Origin: Corylus avellana
Lineage: Eukaryota > Streptophyta > Magnoliopsida > Fagales > Betulaceae
Assembly: GCF_901000735.1 (NCBI RefSeq)
Contig: NC_081546.1
Coordinates: forward strand, 14,275,629 to 14,339,628
Length of the DNA stretch: 64,000 bases
Direction of reading: 5' to 3'
Shown piece by piece: positions 9,298 to 19,839 of the stretch (positions within the stretch are counted from its first letter, which is position 1; each line of letters opens with the position of its first letter). The translations under genes and the position numbers were made by a program. The notes under the pieces are model-generated. The model saw nothing but the letters and a program-made list of their open reading frames with translations, was not told where the DNA came from and did not search any database.

Positions 9298-11267
9298 GGC
9301 ATTAGTTTGCACTAAAGATTGGTTATATAGAGATGAAGGTAATATTAGTTATTTCATATTTAATTTCTTCGCTTACCTGTATTATTTTTTTTATTACACT
9401 ATAATAAAATAATACTAATTCTTCTTATTTTTTAATATAGAACTCACACAAATGAAGTTGGACTTGGATGGCAAAGAAGATGATGTTTTGACAATTTCTT
9501 GTGTCATTCCAGATTCATCTGGAGCACAATCTATTAATATTTCTTAAACTGATCATATTTGTAGTGTTTTATAATTTATATCTTTGGACTTTGATTATAT
9601 GGGTGGATCATGGATGCCTTCATGGATCCTTAAGTGGAGTGGCATAATAGACATTGGCTCATGGGAACCTAATTTGTATTTTGCAAGGAATTATGAATCT
9701 AATGTTGATGTAGTTTTGAGTTTTGTTTCTTTTTGTATTTATTATTTTGTTTTTGTTAGCTTTTTTTTTTATTATTATCTTTTTCTTTATTGCTATGATG
9801 GAAATGTTGACACATTTTAGTTTATGGACACAATTTAAGTTATTTAACCCATTAATACTTGTTTTTGGGTTGAACTAATTTGTTTAAATTTTATGTCTTT
9901 GACTTTTTTGTTGGTTAAAACTAAATGCCATTTTTCATTCAAAAAAAAAAAAAAATGAAGAAGAAATAGGTCGAGTGCCCATGTAGCAAGTATTTGTTAT
10001 GTTGCTTGTATTTGCTGTGCTATGGTGAGAAATTAGATTTTCTTCTGGCTTGTTAGCTTCCGAATTGGCCCCCTCTTTTGTAGTTTTAGAATATTTTTCT
10101 ATGTCTTGTATTGTTTCATTGATGAATTATTCTTATGATTATTTATAATTGTAGTTAGAATCCTGTGTCGATCCACTTGAGCCTCACCTTCATGGTAATA
10201 TGGTATGAGGTCATACCCTTATGTGTTTGTTCATCTTGTGTTATGAATCTTTAATATAATATATGGTTATGGTCCTTATGGAGTTCCCACACTCTCAAAT
10301 TGTTTTTGTGTATCATCTTGTGGACTGAGGCTTGATCTCTTAGATGAGTTTCTTGTAATTTGCATCCTTATGGATGTTTGGCAGTGTTTCTTGTTGAATT
10401 AATATATGATGTTGCTTCCATGGCTTCCCCATGCATGTAAAACACTACAGATGAAATTCTAATGTCTACTAATGAAGAACTCTCTAAGCATTGATGCCGT
10501 TGTTTGTTTCGGATAGCAAATTTGTGATCTTTAGAAAAACTTTACTGTACTTTACCTTGTCGTTGCTGAAATGAAAATCACTTAAATTATAACTATTCTA
10601 TTATATTACACATTTTGATAAATGTATTTGCACAATTAAATAAGGGTCTTGGTCTTCTATGGTTCTCATGGAATTCAAAAATATTGAGTCTTGGCCCAGG
10701 GTTGGATGCTAAAAAAAATGTCTGAGAATTTGTATCTTTGTTCAAATTAATTTTTTAACACTTTTGTTACATGTGAGACTAAATTATAAGTGGACTATTT
10801 TAATAAATGAACTTACTTGTTTTAACTTTTAACTTTTAAGTTTAGGTGAAATTATGAGTTTAGTAATTTATTTTGGAGTACAATTTGTCAATTACGGTCA
10901 CTTTCCAATTTTTTTTTTTTCTTATCCTTTATTAAAGCCTTTAATCTCTTAGAACTCAATTTTTTGCATTGACTATATTGATGTATTAGTATTATTATTA
11001 CAATTTTGAATTTTAATTTTTTTTAAAAAAAATTTATAGTTTAGGGAAATCGGGTCGTGTCGGGTCGTGTCTACCCGTTTATACCCGGTTATTTTAAACG
11101 GGTAAAACGGGTCGTGTCGGGTTACCCGGTTATTTTCGTGTCATAATCGTGTCAAACCCGATTACCCGTTTAGCTAAACGGGTCGTGTCTGGGTATAGGC
11201 TAATCGTGTAACAGGTACCCGCGGGTCATAATCGGGTCGTGTATGGGTACCCATTTTGCCACCCCTT
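9298..11267 (+). mobile_element. hAT transposon (copy 2), 3' end only, inverted relative to copy 1
   Basis: 9298-10525 is the reverse complement of 1-1221. It begins inside the dimerisation domain (ALVCTKDWL) and includes the same non-coding 3' DNA. 10526-11040 is AT-rich. 11041-11260 is packed with CGGGTCGTGTC and TACCCG motifs like those behind the copy 1 terminus. The end reads TTTGCCACCCCTT at about 11267. Its reverse complement AAGGGGTGGCAAA shares AGGGNNGGCAA with the 4506 terminus, so the two are plausibly 5' and 3' TIRs of one family. The 5' part is lost at the gap. Confidence 0.7.
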
Positions 11268-12400
11268 TATATATATATATATATATGTACATCCTATATA
11301 ACATACGTCCTATATAACATATTTATATAGGTTACTCATAATATTTAAATATTTATAAATATAACATAAATGATATGGCGTATAAATATTAACATTTAAC
11401 TAACTATCAATTATACTTCCAAAAAAAAAAACAAAACTAACTATCAATTATTATATACTTTAATACTTACATATATTACTTTGTTGGTTATGTGACTAAG
11501 AGTATTCACTTTGGTTTTTATATATTTTTATGTAAAATAGATAATTAAAATTTACTTTATCTAGTTTAGCTAATGAATTTTAAAAGACACCATACATCCG
11601 ATTATCTATTTTTTTATCTATATTATTTAAATTTTATTTTTTTATTTTTTTTAAGGATTGTATTTTTCCTAAAGATCCTATTTTTCAACTTTTGAGAAAA
11701 AATAGATGTGAAGAGAGAAATAATAGGAGGAAATTTTGAAAAAATATAGATGTGGAGAGAGAAATAGTATATTGATTAATGAGATGGATATGTGAACATG
11801 CAACATAAATTTATTTTGCATTTGAGATGCATAATCGGATGTAGATAATTTTTTAGTGTTTTGCTTATTTATTTTAGATAAAAATAAGAAATTGCTAAGA
11901 TCATGTTTGTGATTGCGTTTGAAAAATAGAATTTTTAGGTCAAAAAATGTTTTTTGGCAAAAGCTTCATTTTTAAGCTTTTACCAAATGTATGCTTTGAC
12001 CATTTTTAGGCTTTTTGAACACTTAAAAATGCTTTAATTTTTTTTACAAAACGAGTATTTTTTTCTTCAAACGAACTTTTTGAATGTTAAACACTCTTTT
12101 AGGCCCTTCAAACGCACACACAAACAGGCTCTAAACCTAAGAACACTCACAATGGAGTAGCTAAATATCATTTTTATCTAAAATGGCTAATTAGTTTTGA
12201 AAAAAAAAAAACCACAATGGATTAGCCAAAAAAAAAAATGCAAAATGGATATTTTGAAGCATTTGTGAACAGTGTCCCCACTACATGTAGTGGGACTGTT
12301 CACACAACCATTTTATTTTTTTATTACTTCTCCCACATGCTCATTTTCCCAAAACTTCTTCCCACTTGTTTTTTTTTTTTTCATTCTCCCGCTATCTCTC
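11268..12400. other. AT-rich intergenic DNA with MITE-like pieces
   Basis: An (AT)n microsatellite starts at 11268. About 11490-11880 and 12130-12310 have the look of small MITEs (gagtattcactttgg; cacaatggagtagct). 12267-12305 holds a near-palindrome, gtgaacagtgtccccactac against gtagtgggactgttcac, with a 2-base bulge. No gene is seen. Confidence 0.4.
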
Positions 12401-12426
12401 TCTCTCTCTCAGCAGACCATGGTTCC

Positions 12427-12473
12427 ACATGGCGTCTCTATCTATAGACCGCTTGCCTCCGTCATGCTCAAGG
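12427..12473 (+). CDS. Possible isolated first exon (very uncertain)
   Basis: After a CT-rich leader (tctctctc, typical of plant 5' UTRs) an ATG at about 12430 opens a short frame, MASLSIDRLPPSCS. It ends at a good splice donor, CAAG|GTAAGC. No later exon could be tied to it. An alternative ATG 12 bases upstream gives another frame. I do not recognise a product, and this may be chance or a relict exon. Confidence 0.2.
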
Positions 12474-12979
12474 TAAGCTCCTCTCTCTCTCTCTCTCTTT
12501 CTCTCTCACTCTCCTGTCTCCCGTTTTGTCGACATCCCCTCCCCTTCCCTCCCCTGTTTCCCCTTCTTCTAGGTGAGATGGATATGGGTGAGGCTAAGAG
12601 TGAAGACTTTGGTTTGATTGTTTGTAGATTGGATATGAGTTTGAGGGTTTTTCATAACTTTCTCTCCCTCTTCGTGAAAGCCGATCGCCCAAAGGTACGT
12701 CCCAATTACACAATCTGGTTGCTTCTTTTTATTTTTTCTTGTCGATTTCGCAAAATAAGACCAAATAGCTTAGATTCTGATTTTGTGTTGCTGTGTTCTT
12801 TAGGGTGTTCTTTGTTAAGTTTGTGATGTTATTTGGAGTGTTCTATGTTGGACTATGGGGTAGTTTCTTTGGGTTGTTCCTCCACTCCGATTTTGAGTTT
12901 GAGAAAAGAATCGCTAAACATATTTTGCAGTACTTGCAACCAGAACTACTAAAGAACATTAAAAATTTTTCTTTATAAA

Positions 12980-14589
12980 ACGATGCATTCTAGCACAACT
13001 ATGAAACAAGTTGAACTTCTCACTAATTAATAGTGACAAATAGCTTTGACCCGAAATTTCTAATTGTCAACAAGTATACCGGTTTTCAATTAGGATTCTT
13101 CAATAATGATTACAAATATAATTCAAAACTGGGTAAAAATGCTGGGGCCTAGGAGGTAAAAAAATGTTCTGATGTCTATGTGTTTCTTATAATGAATGTA
13201 CCTTAATTTGTTCTGATTTTCTGTTGGTTAATATTGTCTATGTGTTCCTTATAATGATTGTACCTTAATTAGTATTCAAGTGGCATTGATTCAATATTTT
13301 ACTTATTACAAACTTGTACCTGTGGTTTTAAATTTGTCGTCTAATTAGCAAACTGCTGCACCAGTATAGCATTGTCAAAATAGAAGTCCTCATTCAAAAG
13401 TTTTTTTTTCATTGTCTCTTGTTTCTCTCCAACCAGGGCCTTATTAATGAACTAGTCAAACAGTAGCAATTTATTCGCACGGTTTTTAACTCAGTATTCA
13501 TAAGTTGTTCGTGTTTAAGATACTATAGATATAAGATTTATACTTCAATCTTAACTTAATTCATTTAATTAAAAGAGTTAAACCCTTCAATCATAATTCG
13601 CTAATTTCGTGTTGGGTTTGTGTTGAGTTTATGGGTCATGTCAAAAATTACCAGTATTAAATTTCGTGTGTTGGGTTTGAGTCATGTCGAGACATGATAT
13701 AAGACTATATATATATAGGTTAACTTTAACCTGACCCATTTAATTAAACATGTCAAACTTTTTTATTTAAGCTCTTGAATTTTAAAAACCGCATAATATG
13801 TTGTTCTTTGGGGTGTTTTGTGACTTTGTAGATTGGGTATGAGTTCGAGAGTTTTCCAGTCCGATTCTGGTTTGATTATGCGGCTGTGAAAATCCAAGAT
13901 ATTTGAATGGATTTTTCTTTGGAGTGTTCCGTGTTAAGTTTGTGGTGTTCTTTGGGGTGTTCTATATTTGAGTATTTTGTGTTGTGATTGTCGGGTGTTC
14001 TTTCAATTTAATACCATATTTGGATTATATTTTATGCTATACTAAATTAGTTCCCCAGCCTATACCTCAATGAAGGATTTTGTAACTATTATTCCAAGTT
14101 TGATTACAGGACAAAATGTGACATTTCATGAACCTATGTGAATTTATTATGATTTAATTAATCTTACACTGAAAGAAGCAGCATTATAATGTGCACAACA
14201 TGATGGAATAGGATGATTGTTTGAATATATTATTATGGAATAGGATGATTGTTAAGCACTCAAATAAGAGTAGCTTCCTTATGCCTATCTATACTAATGC
14301 AATCAAAACAAGTATGTTGGAATGGTGATTAGGAGATAGTATTTGAAGTTTTTAATTTGTTTTCTTGTTAATTCTTACGCAGTTAAACCTGATATCATCT
14401 CCATCAATAATTGCTAGGATTTATAACTAGTTTCAATTCATAAATTATCATCTTCATCAATAATTGTGTTTTAGTATATTTTCACATGTACTTTGACACA
14501 TCACCATTTTAGAGATGGCAAGTAGGGTTTCATGTAGGTTTTTTTTTTTGAATGATGGATTTGCATGAAGATTCCTTTCTCGACCCTCT
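12980..14589. other. AT-rich intergenic DNA, no gene seen
   Basis: About 13490-13760 has the gtgttgggtttg/gtcatgtc text seen also at 59643-59820, suggesting a worn non-autonomous hAT element. Around 14511, tagagatggcaagtaggg looks like a hAT-type end. Otherwise nothing is recognisable. Confidence 0.35.
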
Positions 14590-15375
14590 TGATAAGTGCC
14601 AAATATTGCATACTTGGACCCCTTTATTTACATTAGATAATCCTTTAACTGTGTCGTCATTTCATATATTTGTGTTAGTTTTGTGTTTTTAATGTTTTGT
14701 AGGCCATTAAAGAAAAACTACAACTTTAAAGGAAAAAATGCAAAGTTTGGAAGAAAGCATACTTTGAGAAGACCTAGATGATGTGGTTAAGTCTAACCAA
14801 ATCCAAGAAAAGGTTAAATTGGATTAAAGATCAGATTGGATTAAACTTCAAATTGGATAAAATTTCGGATTGGATTTAAATTTTGATTCTGCACATATCT
14901 CAGTATTTTGACCATAACTTTTTTCTCAAATATCAGATTGAAGTGATTCAAGTAGCATTGGAAAGCTAACTCAAAATACTACAGTTTATTGTGAAATAGG
15001 ATTTTCCTAATTCGGACGGTTACTATACCAAAATTACCCCGCAATAAAAGAACACAAATCTAAATGAATCCTATTCCGATTTCAGACTTCTATTTTGACT
15101 GGGAGACAGACCTCCGAATTATCTAGGTTTAATTGGGCTTTTAGGACTTCCCTAAGCCTATAAATAGATTTCTTTACATTCAAGAAATGATAGAGAATTC
15201 CATAGAGCAAAATTCTACAGTTTTTCTTTTTTTAGTTTAAGTTTTCTTTAGATTTAGGTTGTATTTTTATATAGACCTAAATTCCCAACTGAGGTTGGGG
15301 ATGAAGCCTCAACGATGAAGAACATCAATACTTTCATGTAAGTCTTTATTTATCTGATTTTATTGGGTTTAATAT
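14590..15375 (+). mobile_element. LTR fragment, family A copy 1 (5' part)
   Basis: It starts TGATAAGTGCCAAATATT and is closely similar to the complete solo LTR at 39990-41395, beginning at the same base. Similarity continues to about 15375, where the family B fragment begins. The 3' part is missing. It contains the usual LTR leader (cctataaatag near 15161, a likely TATA region). Confidence 0.8.
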
Positions 15376-16162
15376 TGTAACGACCTAGATTTTAAAACTC
15401 TTATTCAAATAATATTAAATAGATTAAAAATATAATCGATAAATTAGAACGATGATATGTGGATTAATGATATTAAATAACTATTTAGTGTTAAAGGTAT
15501 ATTACATTGATTTTTGACCTCTTATGTATATTACTTCAATTCTAAAAATTTAGCTTCACTAATATGTTTAGGGGCATAATCAAACCCAATTTAGTAAATA
15601 AATTATTTATATTGGGGTTTAGTGAAGTCATATATTAATTTGAAGCTTTTCAGTTTTTCAGTTTTTAGCCTAAAAGGCAGTGTCTTAATTTTCATAATTT
15701 CTAAATGAGATTAAAACTCCTAAAGAAAGATACCAAGGCTAGCTACTTTTGTTGAAAGCTTAAAGTCTTCTAGTAATAAGGGTTATAGTAAATATCATGA
15801 TTATAATGATTTAATAAGGCAAGTGGCCAAGTGGGAATGCAAATAGTTAAAGCTTAAGTTGAATCAAAAACTTTATACAAGCCAAAAATAGACTCAAACG
15901 AACTCAGATGAAGTTGAACCAAAAATATAAAATGTTTATGTCGGAGTCCTCTATCTACTCTCAAAATTTCATGTCAATCGGAGTACATTTGTACATTGAA
16001 AAATGGATCGGGATACACTGCCCTCATTTTGGACGAAAATACTATTTGGTATAGAGCATGAAATATGGACTAGGTTCATTCTTTTGGTTAAATACATCTC
16101 AATCCTTAGATCAAATGTGTAAAAATAAATCCTAACCATTCATTCTCTTATAAATAGAGCCA
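15376..16162 (+). mobile_element. LTR fragment, family B copy 1 (5' part)
   Basis: It starts TGTAACGACCTAGATTTTAAA exactly as the element at 36816 and follows it for about 790 bp, to ttataaatagagcc. There it stops at a junction with hAT coding sequence. Its 5' end is intact and sits within family A copy 1, so it inserted there. Everything 3' of the junction is missing. Confidence 0.8.
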
Positions 16163-17354
16163 AAGTATGAACATCTAAAATAAGTTTATTACAACCCAAG
16201 TCCAAATGCTTTGCTATATCAGTAAATACATTCAACCGCCTCTCAGAAGCCACTATATACTTAATCTCTTGCCTAACAGAATCTATTATGTCCTCTATTT
16301 CTGAAAGCTCTGCTTGCACCAACAAATTGGTAATATGAGCAGAGCACCTAACATGAAATATAAGCCCCCCAATAGGCAAACTATCCCTCAACTCAATATC
16401 ATCTCTCAAAATGTCAATGGCAGTAGCATTAGCACTTGCATTATCAACAGTTATTGTAAATACTTTATCCAAAATGCCCCATTCAATAAAACTGTTTCTT
16501 AAGGCTTCAGCAATAACACCTGAATGTGGATGAGGTACATTACAAAAATTTAAAATCCTCTTTTGGAGGAGCCAATTAGAATCCACAAAATGGCAAGTAA
16601 CCACCATTTATGAAACCCTTTGAGAAGAGGTTCACATATCAGTAGTTATATTGACCCTATCAATCCCACTTAGAAGTTTTTTCAACTTTTTCGTTTCAAT
16701 GTTATAAGTGGCAATGCAATCACTTTTTACAATGGCACGACTAATTTTCTTCCAGTATAGTGTGCATGCCCTCATGAACTTGTTAAAAAGTTCATGCTCC
16801 ATCATATTAAAGGGATATTCATGTAGAAGTACCATATGGGCAACAAGTTCTCTAACTTTCTTCTCATTGAAAGTAAAGTTTGTCAAGGTCCCAAAACCAT
16901 CATTGTCATCACTAGTTTCAAATGACAAAGTCTTTTGCTTCTTAAGGCTATTCAACTCCACAAACTTCACACAAGCAGTGAAAATGCCTACTAACGGTGG
17001 AGGTAGTACTAGATTTCCCTACAAAAAACAACATTTTACACCAATTACACTGGAATTTTTTTACACCATTTATTGTAATAGAAGAAAAGCCATTCCAGAC
17101 TTTAGAAGTCTTTTGCCTTTCCTTTGGAAGGCAGCTGGCCCAACTTCACCCTCAGCCCCAGCCCCAGCCTCAGCCCCATCCCCATCCCCGGCCCCAGCCC
17201 TAGATTCAACAACAGGAGAAACCAGATTAACATGTTTATCTGGTGTGCATTCAGTGCTAGCAAACACACCAAATCCAGGAGTAGGGTCGGTAGTGAGTGA
17301 ATCATCACCCAAATCAACATCATTGAATTCATTGAGTTGAAATGTATTCTCCAT
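16140..17354 (-). pseudogene. hAT transposase pseudogene
   Basis: Three minus-strand blocks make up the relic. 17354-17070 is an acidic N-terminus followed by a Gly/Ala/Glu-rich low-complexity repeat. 16970-16632 has KKQKTLSF, HEYPFNMMEHELF and the typical RVNITTDM. 16607-16140 has VVTCHFVDSNWLLQKRILNF, VFTITVDNASAN and FHVRCSAHITNLLVQ. Two in-frame stops separate the last two blocks, one where the family normally has the Trp of TDMWTSS and one where it has a Tyr. The C-terminal half, including the dimerisation domain, is absent because of the junction near 16163. No BED finger is recognisable. The gene cannot make an active transposase. Confidence 0.8.
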
Positions 17355-17494
17355 AACTGTTAATAATTTGTAAAACTTAAAAACTCGATAAATAAAATAA
17401 CATAATACATTAATGGAAAATCAAAAATCAATTAACAAAAACTACATTATACATAACAAAATAACTTATGTTTTTGTTTTAACATAGGCAGTGT

Positions 17495-17990
17495 GCATAA
17501 CTTAACAGAACTTAATCAAAGGCTCAAAGCATAGCTTAATTAGGCACATTAATACATTATACATAACAGAATATAACAAACATTTACATCATTAAACAGA
17601 GAGCAAAAAACAAAGCATAAATTTTTTAGATCATAAATTAATGAGATGGGCAAAAATTAATCACATTGATCATAAATGCATAACTTAACAGAACTTAATC
17701 AAAGGCTCACAGCATAACTTAATTAGGCACATTAATACATTATACATAACAGAATGTCAGAATATAACAAACATTTACATCATTAATTAGAGGGCAAAAA
17801 TCAAAGCATAAATTTTTTAGATCATAAATTAATGAGATGGGCAAAAATTAATCACATTGAGCATAAATGCATAACTTAACAGAACTCAATCAAAGGCTCA
17901 AAGCATAGCTTGATTAGGCACATTAATACATTAATACATAATAGAATACAACAAACATTTACATTACTACTCAGGGATCAAAAAACATAG
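17495..17990. repeat. Tandem repeat, about 183-191-bp unit, nearly three copies
   Basis: The phrase gcataacttaacagaac recurs at 17495, 17678 and 17869, each followed by the same text (gcacattaatacattatac; agatgggcaaaaattaatc). The third copy is incomplete and diverges. It lies in the 5' non-coding part of hAT copy 3. Confidence 0.85.
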
Positions 17991-18339
17991 CATAACTTAA
18001 TTAGGGTTTCCTATTAATTTAGCATAAGTTGTTAAAAACCCGAGTCTCTGACAGACAACTAAATATGTTGCAATAGGGGTTGTACTTTGCAAATACAATC
18101 AAGGAGGTAGTGTGCACAATTTCCTCTCTGAAATGATAAAAACACACAACATTAGAATTAGAAATTAACTAAACAAGTCACAACCAAATTAGAAAATAAT
18201 TTAAGAGACTAAACAAGTTATGATTCAAGAAGTTAAGAGTTAGGATAAACATAACTTAGAGTTAGAGTGACAAAGTCTGTCAACTTCACTCTTCAAAAGA
18301 ATGAACAAGTTTGTTTTCTCGAATCGATAATAAAGGAAA

Positions 18340-18439
18340 NNNNNNNNNNNNNNNNNNNNNNNNNNNNNNNNNNNNNNNNNNNNNNNNNNNNNNNNNNNNN
18401 NNNNNNNNNNNNNNNNNNNNNNNNNNNNNNNNNNNNNNN
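18340..18439. other. Assembly gap (100 N)
   Basis: A run of 100 N next to the tandem array at 18450-19430. The array probably caused it. Confidence 0.95.
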
Positions 18440-18449
18440 TTTTAAATAG

Positions 18450-18585
18450 CTTATTAATTGGACATTGGACATTAAACCTATAAATAATAACATAGTCTAT
18501 ACTCTATACAATGTTAGTTATACACTTATACTATACCCTTAGATATTAAGTAATTAATTGTACAGACATTGAACCTATGAATATG

Positions 18586-18619
<34 letters not shown>

Positions 18620-19246
18620 AATTAATTGGACATTGAACATTAAACCTATAAATAATAACATAGTCTATTCTCTATGCAATGTTAGTTATACACTTATACT
18701 ATACCCTTAGATCTTAATTAATTAATTGTACACACATTGAACCTATGAATATGATTATTATTATTATTATTATTATTATTAATTGGACATTAGACATTAA
18801 ACCTATAAATAATAACATAGTCTATACAATGTTAGTTATACACTTATACTATACCCTTAGATCTTAATTAATTAATTCTACGCACAATGAACCTATGAAT
18901 ATGATTATTATTACTATTGTTATTATTTTTAACTTATGAATTGGACATTGGACATTAAACCTATAAATAATAACACAGTTTATACTATATACAATGTTAG
19001 TTATACACTTATACTATACCCTTAGATATTAATTAATTAATTGTACACACATTGAACCTATGAATATGATTATTATTATTATTATTATTTTTAACTAATT
19101 AATTGGACATTGAACTTTAAACCTATAAATAATAACATAGTCTATACTCTATACAATGTTAATTATACACTTATACTATACTCTTGGATCTTAATTAATA
19201 AATTGTACACACAGAACCTATGAATATGATTATTATTATTATTATT

Positions 19247-19279
<33 letters not shown>

Positions 19280-19430
19280 GAATTGGGCATTGGACATTGG
19301 ACATTGGACATTAAACCTATAAATAATAACATAGTCCATATAATGTTTGTTATACTATAGCCTTAGATCTTAATTAGTTAATTGTATACACATTGAAGCT
19401 ATGATTATTATTGATTAATAACATGGTTAA
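18450..19430. repeat. Tandem array, about 157-180-bp unit with ATT microsatellite, six copies
   Basis: The phrase ttggacatt...acattaaacctataaataata recurs at 18458, 18626, 18783, 18941, 19103 and about 19290. Each unit contains an (ATT)n tract of differing length, in the last unit extended into (GTT)n, which explains the variable period. Left neighbour is the gap. Confidence 0.85.
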
Positions 19431-19839
19431 TTTTTTTTTTAGTTACATTGTTGTGCGGGTCGGGTCGGTTCGGATGATAAAACGGGTCGAGCTCGCAAGC
19501 CCTAAATGAGTCGGGTGAGTCGGGCGATTATCGAGTTAAACGAGTCGAGCTCACGATCCCTTAACGAGCTCGTGCGAGCCGGTCGATTATCGAGTTAAGT
19601 GAGTCGAGCTCACAATCCATAAACGAGCTCGGGCGAGCCTGCCGATCTCGACCTCAACAAGTCGAACTCACGAGCCCCCGTCGAGCTTAATCGAGCGAGT
19701 CAAGTATGTGTCACTAGCTAATCAAGCGAGTTTCCACAGTAACAAGCGAACTTGTACAGTGTCGAGCTCGAGTTTGGGTCGAGCTTAGTCGAGTGGGTAG
19801 CGAGCGAGCTGTCGAGTGTGTCAACTCATTTACAGCCCT

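Larger units (their letters stand above)
16163..19839 (-). mobile_element. Decayed hAT transposon (copy 3), 3' half lost
   Basis: The minus strand begins at 19839 with CTAGGGCTGTAAATGAGTTG, a hAT-type terminus followed by CGAGCTCGAG-rich subterminal DNA (19450-19839). Long non-coding 5' DNA with two tandem arrays and a 100-N gap comes next, then transposase remains (17354-16140). The coding region ends abruptly at about 16163 in the middle of the conserved LILDV... block, joined to family B LTR sequence. It interrupts the 3' part of the Tat element, whose antisense ORF starts immediately at 19840. Confidence 0.75.

Noticed and set aside
18267..18493. ORFs running through N, also at 9073, 33696 and 46450
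   Set aside because: They exist only because unknown bases are read as open frame.
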